In this document: positions 54,760 to 64,000 of the stretch, one piece after another
Numbering within the stretch: the first letter of the stretch is position 1
How the letters are laid out: the number at the start of each line of letters is the position of its first letter
Assembly (NCBI GenBank): GCA_039621445.1
Contig: CP154956.1
Span: 26,862,398-26,926,397, forward strand
Source of the DNA: Euglena gracilis
Lineage: Eukaryota; Euglenida; Euglenophyceae; Euglenales
DNA: 64,000 nucleotides
Reading direction: 5' to 3'
Program-made: the position numbers and the translations under genes
The notes under the pieces: generated by a model
The model's input: the letters and a program-made list of their open reading frames with translations, nothing else
What the model was told of the DNA's origin: nothing
Database searches by the model: none

Positions 54760-55091
54760 AAGGAAATGCGCCTGCAAATGACTAATTGTCTGGCGCGTTC
54801 TTTTTCTTCACTTGGGAGGCAATCGTATAAATTAAATCTTGATTACCTCCGGGTTGTCACCTTGGGTTGGTCCCTTCAAATCCCAATAATATTCCCAGTC
54901 GCGGAAAAATTGTTTCCGTGTGGTGGGGTCACGGTCCCATTGGGGCTTCACCTTGTTCGCTATCGCGATGGTGCCTTTGAAATCTTTCTGAGAAACCCGT
55001 GGCCCTTCGGTGGTATTCATGCGGGGTGGGCCGGGCGCGAAATTGCACCATGTGCAGGTACTCTGGCGGTTTCACCAAGGGTATTGTTCGA
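54760..55091 (-). pseudogene. Left-arm gag-like core
   Basis: Reads PRVSQKDFKGTIAIANKVKP, QWDRDPTTRKQFFRDWEYYW and DLKGPTQGDNPEVIK, near-identical to the right arm. The pattern W/RDP.T...F..D....W resembles the Retrotrans_gag helical core. Confidence 0.6.
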
Positions 55092-55315
55092 GGAGCAAAG
55101 TGTGCATGAGTTTGCAACAAATTTGGACAAAATTCACGCACAACTGCGTTCCATCCATCAAAACCCGCAATCGGGTGTGGTTGGCACATTTGCCGCATCT
55201 TCCAGGTCAAAAAACGCTATTCGCGCACCAATCCCTGAGTCCACAGGCACATTGCCACCTAACCGCGTTTCCGCTCATGCGGTGGTCCCCGCATTAGCAT
55301 TATCAGTGCTAAGTC
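55092..55315 (+). other. Flipped segment 2 of the left arm
   Basis: Plus-strand coding piece QSVHEFATNLDKIHAQLRSI, HQNPQSGVVGTF, matching right-arm 60,450-60,675 in the same (not inverted) orientation. Its breakpoints are abrupt on both sides. Confidence 0.75.
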
Positions 55316-55489
55316 ACATGGTTGCACCATTGGTGCTGCTAAGCTAATATGGGAGGCATGACCAATACCCGGTGTGGGGGTGCGGCTCATACCGCGAATT
55401 AGTTCGGATTCCCTAATCTCCTGATTTAACAAGGGGATGGGTCTGGTTCTCGCTTGAAAACCCGACTCATCATCCGAAAACTCGTCCAT
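55316..55489 (-). pseudogene. Left-arm MDEFSDDESGF segment
   Basis: Reads MDEFSDDESGFQARTRPIPL, LNQEIRESELIRGMSRTPTP. The right arm has MDEFSDDESGF and then diverges (HMVH-stop), so this arm preserves sequence lost from the other. Confidence 0.6.
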
Positions 55490-56786
55490 TAATGTGGACC
55501 TAGCAACTTTGCGTCAAGGTTTGGACACACATTTGCAGGCACATTTGTCACAACACTTCCAAAAGGTGAGAGGAAGCCATGTGTAAAACACAATCCCGCA
55601 ATGATGTGATTTTCTCCAACATGCAACATAGTTTGCAAGCTTTATCCCATCAATTGGAGCCAATTACGGCAATTTTTCCACAATTGCAGCAAAAGTTGCA
55701 TGAAGCCCCCATCAAAAATCCTGATTTGGGACAATGTGTCACATTGGAGCAATTCTTCACACTTGCAACCGCATTTCAGGAAGCGCAACTGTGCATTTTC
55801 CAGTTGAGCGGTGATTCCGCGAATTTTGCCCGCTTTTCTGCCCAAGCCAATGAAAGTTTTGCCCCCCGCACGTATGTGCAACAATTGGAGGAAAGACGTT
55901 CTCGATTGGAGCAGAAATCTTGTTGTTGTGGCACAATTCCCGCTGAAATTGTGAATTTTCAAACCAAAATCGCGAATATCGCGAGTAGGATTGAGAACTT
56001 GCAACAATAGTGGCAAAACGACACAATGGAAATCCGGACCGCAATGGCGGATTTGCAGAACCGCAATGCGGCATCCCGTGCACCAACACCGGATATTAGC
56101 GGACTCAAGGCCACCATGGACGATTTACACAAACAGTTACAACAGGATGTTGGTAACATCGAAGCCTCATTGGCTAAGTTGCATACCCGCTGTGCGGAAG
56201 TAGCTGGTAGGATCCCGGATGTCACCGGTATTAAAACCGCGACAGCGGATTTGCACAAACGCATGGAAGAACTGAGCACAAAAATGCTTCAGGTGCAATC
56301 ACCATCCCAAGGCAGATTGCCGTTACCAACACCTACCCCCGTACTCCCAAACACACACTTGGACCAGATTTGCGCTGAAATCCGCGCGGAAAATCACCAA
56401 ATCGTGCAAGGATTTTGTGATAGTCTCATGAACACCGAGAAAACGGTAAAGCAGAATGTCATAAAACTGCAAAATGACATTACCGCGCTATCCGCGCAAA
56501 TTTCAGTGTTGCAGGAACAGCCAATGGCTGAAAATGTCAAAGATCCGCACTCGGACCAACCCACCAAGCCTCCTCCACAATTGGAGGCCATTTTCGGTGC
56601 GATGCGCACTTTGGCGACACGAGTACAGGAATTGGACACTGGCTTTGGTGCAATTTCGCACGACTTCCAGTCGATTTCCGACAAAATCCCGCTTTTGGAA
56701 GAGTTACCCTCATACCGTAGGCGGAATAAGCGTTTGCAGGAGGATGTGGGTCGGATAACCGACAATTGGCAGGTTGTTGACCATTC
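55490..56786 (+). other. Flipped segment 1 of the left arm (coiled-coil coding)
   Basis: Plus-strand frames 55,579-56,010 and 56,026-56,786 encode the coiled-coil region (ALSHQLEPITAIFPQLQQKL; TYVQQLEERRSRLEQKSC; GLKATMDDLHKQLQQDVGNI). They are co-linear with right-arm 59,155-60,452, so this block is inverted relative to the rest of the left arm. One stop (TAG at 56,008) interrupts it. After 56,786 the plus frame runs into antisense of the neighbouring segment. Confidence 0.8.
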
Positions 56787-57586
56787 ACCTACATCACGCA
56801 CAAAACTCCAAAGGTAATCCAACTTGTATTCCACAACCTTTTGGTTGCTTTCATCAAAATCCAAAACCTTGTTAAGTGTCATAGCGCAATCCGCTACACA
56901 AGTGTGGACATGGGAGATTTGCCGCATTAGCGGGTGTTCCACTGGGAGATTTGCGACTATGCGCTGAATCACCGTAATGGGACGAGGAGAAATATTTTCC
57001 AACTCTTCCACATCACTGCTCATGGACTCTGTTGGACTTGTATAAGCGGGAACTGTCAAACGTACCTCCGGGTGCAATGCCGGAAAAGAACCCGTATCGG
57101 GTGGTGCGGGCAATTGTCCCATCGGACTTGTGGGGGGAAGCATAGTGGGGGGGGGGGGCTGAAAGAAACATGGCGTTTCTAACCCACCCTCAACAAAGAG
57201 TTGCCGTGGCGTATCCGCCTCGTGCCTATCGGCACCAGTGCGAGATCTCGCCGAGATGAATGGGAGTTAGCCGATCGGCTTTCCAACAAAAGGGGTTGTG
57301 CCTGTTGGGCATGGGGTTGCTCTATAGAGCTTGACACCGATAGGTGTGGGGGTGCCCATCGGGCAGGGGGATTACTCGACACAGACACGGATAGGTGTGA
57401 AATACGCGGGGAAGGAGGATTACCTGCAAAATGAGTCAGTGCTTGAGTACCCCTATGGCGTTGAGAATGCTCATTAGAGCTGGTCAATGATGCCGCAGGT
57501 TCAAGTCCTCGAAGTGAACCAATCAATGCAGCGTAGTCAATGGGAGTTGTGCTCTGTATTTTTGAAGCAAAAACACAAAAAACCAA
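56787..57586 (-). pseudogene. Left-arm N-terminal segments
   Basis: Minus strand: QSTTPIDYAALIGSLRGLEP, a Pro/Ser/His-rich stretch (SSNPPARWAPPHLSVSSSIE), then after a frame change LPAPPDTGSFPALHPEVRLT and HPLMRQISHVHTCVADCAMT. Highly similar to right-arm 58,344-59,135. Confidence 0.7.
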
Positions 57587-57686
57587 GTATAAATTGTGGT
57601 TTAAAATGTAGAAACAAGTGCAAAAAGAGGGGATAGTATAAAAAGTAAGCAGAGACCCGAACTCTGAGGTTTGAAGCAGCGTATAC

Positions 57687-58219
57687 TGCGAACCGTCAGG
57701 GGACGTGTCCGTGCGTACGGCTTTGGCCGGAAACGGCTTGTAGTGCCTGTGGTCGCCTATAGGCGGGGCACCACACGACCGTTTGCGGCCAAAAGGACCG
57801 AAAACCTAAACTGCTACCAAGTGTACGTCCAACCCTTTTCCTCGCCTTCGGCCTTCGGTGCGCAAGGTGAAAAGTTGGAGTAACAAAAGGAAAAAACAAA
57901 TTAATATAAAAGTTGAAAGCCCTTTTCCACAATTAAGAGGCAGAGCAGGTGGAGAAGCCCTAAGGGCTACACAAAGAAAATGCCAAGTGACTTGGCTGTC
58001 AAATCAAACTTGAAATTCAGGTGAAGAACAAAATAAGAGTACCAATACCACCTGTGGAGAGGAGAACCAGAATAAGGTTTAGGTATTCCTAATTCAGGCC
58101 GTTGGCCATCTCTAGGAATACCAGCTAGCATAGTACTGTGTATGGGGCTCAGAGCTATATCTGGCCGTAGGCTTATACCTACATACACAATACCATGGCC
58201 TTCGACTGCCTGGTACACA
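57687..58219 (+). repeat. Solo LTR-like insertion at the palindrome centre
   Basis: 533 bp, beginning TGCGAACCG and ending GGTACACA (TG...CA), with a TATAAAAG box at 57,905-57,912. It is flanked by ATAC on both sides (57,683-57,686; 58,220-58,223), a candidate 4-bp target duplication. Without it the flanks join as GCAGCGTATACGCTGC, a perfect palindrome. Two further copies lie at 46.8-47.8 kb. Confidence 0.75.
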
Positions 58220-58343
58220 ATACGCTGCTTCAAACCTCAGAGTTCGGATCTCTGCTTACTTTTTATACTTTTCCCTCCTTTTGTACTTTTTTCTGCATTT
58301 TAAACCACAATTTACACTTGGTTTTTGTGTTTTTGCTTCAAAA

Positions 58344-58631
58344 ATGCAGAGCACAACACCCATTGACTACACTGCATTGATTGGTTCACTTCGAGGACTT
58401 GAACCTGCGGCATCATTGACAAGCTCTAATGAGCATTCTCAACCCCATAGGAGTACTCAAGCATTGACTCATTTTGCAGGTAATCGTCCTTCCCCGCGTG
58501 TGTCACACCTATCGGTGTCTGTGTCGAGTAATCCTCCCCCTGCCCGATGGGCACCCCCACACCTATCGGTGTCAAGCTATATAGAGCAACCCCATGCCCA
58601 ACAGGCACAACCCCTTTTGTTGGAAAGCTGA
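58344..58631 (+). pseudogene. Right-arm N-terminal segment
   Basis: Starts ATG: MQSTTPIDYTALIGSLRGLE, then PAASLTSSNEHSQPHRSTQA and a Pro/His/Ser-rich run to a stop at 58,629. The left arm reads through further. No family is recognised. Confidence 0.6.
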
Positions 58632-58796
58632 TCGGCTAACACCCATTCCCCGCGGCGAGATCTTGCACTGGTGCCGATAGGCACATTTGACTCTGAGGCG
58701 GATACGCCACGGCAACTTTTTGTTGAGGGTGGGTTAGAAACACCATGTTTCTTTCAGCCCCCCCCTATGCTTCCCCCCACAAGTCCGATTGGATAA

Positions 58797-59447
58797 TTGC
58801 CCGCACCACCCGATACGGGTTCTTCTCCGGCATTGCCATGGCACCCGGAGGTACGTTTGACAGTTCCCGCTTATACAAGTCCCACAGAGTCTATGAGCAG
58901 TGATGTGGAAGAGTTGGAAAATATTTCCCCTCATCCCCTTACCGTGATTCAGCGCATAGTCACAAATCTTCCAGTGGACCACCCGCTAATGCGGCAAATT
59001 TCCCATGTCCACACTTGTGTAGCGGATTGCGCTATGACACTGAACAAGATTTTGGATTTTGATGAGAACAACCAAAAGGTTGTAGAACACAAGGTCGATT
59101 TCCTTTGGAGTTATGTGCGTGATGTCGGTGAATATTGCCAAACAAATTTTCAATCCACCAATGTGGACTCAGCAACTTTGCGGCAAGATTTAGACACACA
59201 TTTGCAGGCACATTTGCCACAACACTTCCAAAAAGTAAGTGAAGCCATGTGTGAAACACAATCCCGCAATGATGTGATTTTCTCCAACATGCAACATAGT
59301 TTGCAAGCTTTATCCCATCAATCTGAGCCAATTACGGCAATTTTTCTACAATTGCAACAAAATTTGCATGAAGCCCCCATCAAACATCCCGATTTGGGAC
59401 AATGTGTCACATTAGAGCGATTCTCCACGCTTGCAACCGCATTTTAG
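58797..59447 (+). pseudogene. Right-arm helical segment
   Basis: Encodes SMSSDVEELENISPHPLTVI, HTCVADCAMTLNKILDFDEN, VEHKVDFLWSYVRDVGEYCQ and SNMQHSLQALSHQSEPITAI, ending at a stop (59,445) that the left-arm copy lacks. It leads into the coiled coil. Confidence 0.6.
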
Positions 59448-59448
59448 G

Positions 59449-60722
59449 AAGCGCAACTGCGCATTTTCCAGTTGAGCAGTGATTCCGCGAATTTTGCCCG
59501 CTTTTCTGCCTAAGCCAATGAAAGTTTTGCCCCCCGCACGTATGTTCAACAATTGGAGGAAAGACGTTCTCGATTGGAGCAGAAATCTTGCCATTGTGGC
59601 GAAATTCCCACTGAAATTGCGAGTTTTCAAACCAAAATCGCGAATATCGCGAGTGGGATTGACAATTTGCAACAACAGTGGCAAAACGACACAATGGAAA
59701 TCCGGACCGCAATGGCGGATTTGCAGAACCGCAATGCGGCATCCCGTGCACCAACACCGGATATTAGCGGACTTAAGGCCACCATGGACGATTTACACAA
59801 ACAGTTACAACAGGATGTTGGTAACATCGAAGCCTCATTGGCTAAGTTGCATACCCGCTGTGCGGAAGTAGCTGGTAGGATCCCGGATGTTACCGGCATT
59901 CACACCGCGATAGCAGATTTGCACAAACGCATGCAAGAACTGAGCACAAAAATGCTTCAGGTGCAATCACCACCTCAAGGCAGATTGCCGTTACCAACAC
60001 CTACCCCCGTACTCCAAAGCACACACTTGGACCAGATTTGCGCTGAAATGCGCGCGGAAAATCACCAAATCATGCAAGGATTTTGTGGTAGTCTCATGAA
60101 CACCGAGAAAACGGTAAAGCAGAATGTCATAAAACTGCAAAATGACATTACCGCGCTATCCGCGCAAATTTCAGTGTTGCAGGAACAGCCAATGACTGAA
60201 AATGTTAAAGATCCGCACTCGGACCAACCCACCAAGCCATCTCCACATTTGGAGAACATTTCCAGTGCGATGCGCACTCTGGTGACAAGAGTACAGGAAT
60301 TGGACACTGGCTTTGGTGCAATTTCGCACGACTTCCAGTCGATTTCCGACAAAATCCCGCTTTTGGAAGAGTTACCCTCATACCGTAGGCGGATTAAGCG
60401 TTTGCAGGAGGATGTGGGTCGGATAACCGACAATTGGCAGGTTGTTGACCATTTGGAGCAAAGTGTGCATGAGTTTGCAACAAATCTGGACCAAATCCAC
60501 GCACAATTGCGTTCCATCCACCAAAACCCGCAATCGGGTATGGTTGGCACATTTGTTGCATTTTACAGCTCAAAAAGCGCTATTTGCGCACCAATCCCCG
60601 AGTCCACATGCACATTGCCACCAAATCGCGTTTCCGCTCATGCGGTGGTCCCCGCATTAGCATTACCAGTGCTAATGGACGAGTTTTCGGATGATGAGTC
60701 GGGTTTTCATATGGTACACTAA
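59449..60722 (+). CDS. Right-arm coiled-coil gag-like protein segment
   Basis: Open over 389 residues from 59,553, and in frame from about 59,515 upstream. Long heptad-rich helices: YVQQLEERRSRLEQKSCHCG, FQTKIANIASGIDNLQQQWQ, ISGLKATMDDLHKQLQQDVG, AEVAGRIPDVTGIHTAIADL and VKQNVIKLQNDITALSAQIS. A Pro-rich break (GRLPLPTPTPVLQSTHL) splits two coiled regions. The end, MDEFSDDESGF then HMVH-stop, looks like a deletion joint compared with the left arm. Such a long coiled coil ahead of a gag core is unusual for LTR retrotransposons. No catalytic motif is seen. Confidence 0.6.
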
Positions 60723-60727
60723 GTGGT

Positions 60728-61288
60728 ATGTTCCATGCGCATTCGCAAAATTATCCGAACAATACCCTTGGTGCAACCACCAGAGTACCCGCACATGGTG
60801 CAATTTCGCGCCCGGGCCCACACCCCTGGAATACCACCGAAGGGCCGCGGGTTTCTCAGAAATATTTCAAAGGCACCATCGCCGTAGCGAACAAGGTGAA
60901 GCCCCAATGGGACCGTGACCCCACCACATGGAAACAATTTTTCTGCGACTTGGAATATTATTGGGATTTGAAGGGACCAACCCAAGGTGACAACCCGGAG
61001 GTAATCAAGATGGAATTTATTGATTGCCTCCACAGGGAAGAAAAATAACGCGCCAGACAATTAGTCATTTGCAGGCTCATTTCTTTTGAAGAATTGGTTG
61101 AGCAATATGCTTCATCATGCACCAGTTTGATTTCCAGAATCAGTCTGGAAAACAAATGGCGGCAATGTACCCCCCCGGACCGCAAATGGAAGTCGATAGA
61201 CTTGTGGTACTCCAAGTGGCTTGCATTGGCAGCCGAAGTTGATGAGTTAGGGGAAAAGCAAATCAAAGAACAATTTGATGCGGTATAA
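60728..61288 (+). pseudogene. Right-arm gag-like core
   Basis: Encodes GPRVSQKYFKGTIAVANKVK, WDRDPTTWKQFFCDLEYYWD and VIKMEFIDCLHREEK; then, past a stop at 61,046, ISFEELVEQYASSCTSLISR and YSKWLALAAEVDELGEKQIK to a stop at 61,286. Spacing (W..F..D....W, then a helix and (F/L)..L...Y) is like Retrotrans_gag capsid helices. Confidence 0.6.
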
Positions 61289-61348
61289 CTGCGGTATATC
61301 CCCAAACTCATCCAGGAAATTAACCGCGAGGAACTCGCGGGACACATT

Positions 61349-62290
61349 TTGACTCTCGATGAGAGATTGAACTATGTTTCCAAACAAATGAAGTTATCAC
61401 AACTTCTTGGACAGATTGAATCGGAATATCACCACCACCCTACCGCGGGTGTACCCACCGGTTCAGTCCATGCAGTCCAAAGGACTACGTCCCCAAAATC
61501 ACCAAAATTACTATCGACTGATTCCAAAACGCGCTATCCGCGCTCAAACCCCAAATCCCCCACACGGGAATCCAACCGCGCTATTTGCGCTTTTCTGATC
61601 AAGTTTCTGACAAAGTGTGCTTTTTGTGTAATCAAACGGGACATATGTCTCGTGAATGTCCGAACCCCCAGGCGCGAAAGCGCAGTAAGGGCCCCCGAGG
61701 ATCCCTGTCTTCCTGGAGTTCGCGTCCTTCACGATCTGCGCATTCGCAGCGGTCGGGATACCGATCGGGTGATGGTAGACCGCGTTCCCTGTCTCCCCAC
61801 CGCAATAGCGGACGTGGTTTCATACCGCGTGGTCGGTCCCCCTGCCCCCCCCACCCGCAATCGGGATGCGAATCGCGATTCTTCGCGATCTCGGTCGCGA
61901 AGTGGATCATCCTCTTTGCGATCCGATCGCGGTCGAGCGGATACCCGCTCCCCGCGTCGCTGTCGCTATGATGCCAAAAGGCAATCGCAATCGCGAAACC
62001 GTTGTTCCCTTTGTGGTGTCTAAAGACCACCATTCATACAAGTGCCCCCGTTCCTGTTCTCCCCGCCCTAGCCATGGTCGTCGCGTTTCCAGTCGCGGTT
62101 CTGCCAATAGGCAGCGGGTAGGTTTAAAAATATCCTGTATCGAGGAAAAAAACCTGGTTTCAGGCAGGGAGGGGGATGAGAGCACCGAGGATGAGCTGGC
62201 GGAAGACAGGAATGCGATTCGCGCGATACGCGCAATTTATTCTAGGAAGTCCACCATAGGCCAAAAGGCCGACTCCGATAAGGAGTAGGG
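61349..62290 (+). pseudogene. Right-arm nucleocapsid: CCHC knuckles and RS-rich tract
   Basis: TLDERLNYVSKQMKLSQLLG, then in a shifted frame KVCFLCNQTGHMSRECPNPQ, a canonical Cys-x2-Cys-x4-His-x4-Cys knuckle. An Arg/Ser-rich stretch follows (SRSRSRSGSSSLRSDRGRAD). A second Cys pair is CSLCGV, with DHHSYKC in the next frame (CX2C..H..C split by a +1 shift at about 62,022). An acidic end (EGDESTEDELAEDRNAI) stops at 62,286. Nucleic-acid binding is inferred from the knuckle. Confidence 0.7.
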
Positions 62291-62399
62291 GAGCCCGAGG
62301 TCTGAGGGCACGGACCTCTGGGTTGATGAACAGATGGAGGTAGGAACTGATCACCCCTGCCCCCCCTGCCCATCGGTCTGTTTTGGTCGGTACCCGGAA

Positions 62400-62870
62400 A
62401 ATTTTCGGGTCCCCCACTCCCCGCGCCAAATTTTTGCTTGGAATATTGAGCAAAGTAAGCAAAGGGTCATGGAACAGTTGGCGCGATAACAATTTTACAC
62501 CGACCCTTCGCTTTGCGTACCCTCCATGGAACTTTTTGTCCAAGCGAAAATCAAAACTCAATATTTTTGTGCACAAGCCAAAATTTTAGTCGCCACATGG
62601 TGTCAAATCCCCTTTCTTTTCCGCAAAGGACTTATACCCACCCCCCTCTTGGTTCATGCCAAAAATCCCATCAAAATTATGACTGCAGACAACAGCCCCA
62701 TGTGCGGTGGTGACTTGGGATGCATTTTGGACATAGTCCTCCCCATTATCCCGAAGCACCACACACACCCCCCACAATTCCAAAATTTTCTGGGTACTTG
62801 GGCATTCGAGGCGAGTATCGCCGGTTCTGATGTCATACTGGGTTTTCCATTCCTACGGCAACACCGATAG
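62400..62870 (+). pseudogene. Right-arm retropepsin-like protease
   Basis: The frame MELFVQAKIKTQYFCAQAKI, IKIMTADNSPMCGGDLGCIL, then FEASIAGSDVILGFPFL ends in GSDVILGFPFL, the hallmark C-terminal motif of LTR-retrotransposon aspartic proteases (xDVILGMxWL). An N-terminal D-T/S-G loop is not obvious. TADNSPMCGGD could be a degenerate part, so activity is doubtful. Confidence 0.55.
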
Positions 62871-62878
62871 GTGGTGGG

Positions 62879-63454
62879 TTGTCCTTCGCACGGTTTGCGC
62901 ACTACCACCCGCACACACAGCACACCCCAAACTTGTTCCCTGGTACGTCACCCAGGACGTCCCCCGGCATTTCCGCAACGTTTTCCACAACCGAAAACAC
63001 CGTTTCCTACCCTAGGGGTAAAGAGAAAGCTGCCCCCCTACCCACCGCACTTTTACCGCTCGTTTCCAATGCGGTAGGGAAAGCCAGTAGCTTAACCCCG
63101 CACGTTTCGCTGGGTTCCCAGGCGAAAGCCCAAAGGCCTGAAGTAATTACGGTTTCGAGTAGCCGTCCAGCTGCACAACTTTTTCGTTTTCTACCAGGTG
63201 TGTCGATTACAGACACCCCTGTACACCCCCCAGCAGCTACCCCAACCGACACCAACTTATGCACTGACACCCACACAAACGCGCACCACATGCACCAACC
63301 CTCCTACCAATGCGCTCACTGTCGGAGAATCTCCGTTTACCATGATTTTGATTGTGGATGTCTAGTTGAATCTTCCAAACTAATCCGATTGGATCCCGCA
63401 ACCGGGAATTTTTCTCCACCTACACCCGGTAGTGGTACCTATTGTACTTGGTAA
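62879..63454 (+). CDS. Right-arm Pro/Thr-rich frame with CxxC motif
   Basis: Encodes TTENTVSYPRGKEKAAPLPT, SRPAAQLFRFLPGVSITDTP and a C-terminal YQCAHCRRISVYHDFDCGCL, a Cys-x2-Cys plus Cys-x-Cys cluster that may bind metal. The left arm has relatives at 53,324-53,590 (NTVFNPGVKRKCPPPTH). Function unknown. Confidence 0.4.
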   Translation: MSFARFAHYHPHTQHTPNLFPGTSPRTSPGISATFSTTENTVSYPRGKEKAAPLPTALLPLVSNAVGKASSLTPHVSLGSQAKAQRPEVITVSSSRPAAQLFRFLPGVSITDTPVHPPAATPTDTNLCTDTHTNAHHMHQPSYQCAHCRRISVYHDFDCGCLVESSKLIRLDPATGNFSPPTPGSGTYCTW

Positions 63455-63599
63455 TAGTACAACCGGTACGGATTTAATAGATAACCAAAAGGTACAGAGC
63501 CTTGGTACAATGGGTGATACACTCAACAATACACGTAGTAGTTGTTCACATCCCACACTTACACTTGGAAGTTTTTCGCACTTCGCGAATGTGAATCAA

Positions 63600-64000
63600 G
63601 CAGTACAGCGCAAAGGCATAGCCTCCCTTTTAGGATTTGTGCATAGCGCTCCCCATGCGCCTATGGCGCTCTCCAACACCCCCGCGCATATTGCGCTTGC
63701 CGCACATAGTGCGAATCCCGCGCATATCACGCATTCCGCGCTATCGCGCATCACCGATGACTGGGTATATGCCCAACCCACCCATGCCCCCCCTGGGTCG
63801 AGTCCTATGGACATGTGTGTGGATGATTCACAATTCCGTTGTTCTGTGTTACAGCGTGTTCCCCCCCTTCAGGATGTTGAGCAGATCTGCAAGTACACCA
63901 AGGATACCTGGAATGCTTTTCAGTTTGGTCAATATCGAATTTTGAAACATTGGTTTTCAAAAAACGCCGATATGGCGGATTCCTTTGATTTGACCTTAGA
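63600..64000 (+). other. GCGC-rich stretch and open end of the element
   Basis: 63,640-63,760 is built of GCGC(A/T)AT(A/T)GCGC-type words, as at 52,700-53,080 in the left arm. From 63,806 a frame reads DDSQFRCSVLQRVPPLQDVE and FGQYRILKHWFSKNADMADS to the window end. No family recognised. Confidence 0.45.

Larger units (their letters stand above)
52690..57682 (-). mobile_element. Gag-protease retroelement, left palindrome arm (rearranged)
   Basis: Reverse-complement relative of the right arm. In element orientation (minus strand) it carries the N-terminal segment (57,179-57,586), the Pro-rich/helical segment (56,790-57,143), and, downstream, the gag core and a zinc knuckle (54,125-55,091). 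Two pieces are flipped to the plus strand: 55,490-56,786 (coiled coil) and 55,092-55,315. The protease is not found: 53,700-54,000 reads only broken frames, so it is deleted or decayed. The arm ends in a GCGC-rich stretch (52,700-53,080). Confidence 0.75.
58220..64000 (+). mobile_element. Gag-protease retroelement, right palindrome arm
   Basis: Plus-strand element running off the window end. Order: an N-terminal unknown domain, a very long coiled coil, a gag-like core, CCHC knuckle(s), an Arg/Ser-rich tract, a retropepsin-like domain, a Thr/Pro-rich segment with a CxxC motif, and a final open frame cut by the window end. No reverse transcriptase or integrase is seen inside the window; they could lie beyond 64,000. 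A handful of stops and frameshifts make this copy inactive, although it is less damaged than the left arm. Confidence 0.75.

Overview
This is low gene-density nuclear DNA from a eukaryote. Protein-coding homology is broken into short exons by introns of 0.1 to several kb. There are no bacterial-style operons, and most of the sequence is repeats. Long poly-G/poly-C and poly-A/T runs are everywhere. A UDP-sugar pyrophosphorylase gene, best known from plants, algae and some protists, together with DIRS-type retrotransposons, suggests an alga or other protist. I cannot place it more precisely.

Layout. 0.16-0.72 kb: exon-like coding sequence of an unidentified gene. 2.8-17.9 kb (+): a dispersed UDP-sugar pyrophosphorylase (USP) gene with at least 12 recognisable exons. 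31.8-20.0 kb (-): a cyclin-L-like gene, convergent with USP, with two cyclin folds, a linker and an Arg/Ser-rich tail. A near-perfect 525-bp inverted duplication (18.6-19.1 / 21.0-21.6 kb) copies one likely 3' exon of this cyclin. 35.0-35.64 kb (+): the compact two-exon gene for the beta subunit of the nascent polypeptide-associated complex (NAC-beta/BTF3). 36.8-39.1 kb: a foldback element and two near-identical tRNA-derived SINE copies. 39.15 kb: one exon that may be Ku70-like. 39.3-40.4 kb: an AT-rich degenerate satellite.

40.47-45.17 kb: a DIRS-type tyrosine-recombinase retrotransposon with terminal inverted repeats, an internal complementary region, RT/RNase H and a recombinase, all frameshifted. 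It is followed by the start of a second DIRS copy (45.43-46.82 kb) that runs into a head-to-head pair of LTR-like repeats (46.82-47.83 kb). 48-52.6 kb: decayed, unidentified sequence.

52.7-64 kb: a giant imperfect palindrome of an unusual gag-protease retroelement. Its two arms face away from a central 533-bp LTR-like insertion (57,687-58,219) that has a candidate 4-bp target duplication ATAC. The encoded protein has a very long coiled-coil N-terminal part, a gag-like core, CCHC zinc knuckles, an Arg/Ser-rich tract and a retropepsin-like domain. The left arm contains two internally flipped segments.

The introns and spacers from 2 to 35 kb are loaded with a recurrent non-autonomous repeat type: G/C homopolymer ends around a GGCGC-loop-GCGCC hairpin. 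Several host introns appear to use GC-AG rather than GT-AG boundaries, with matching codon phase. The main open biology is the palindromic gag element, the hairpin repeat family and the GC-AG introns.
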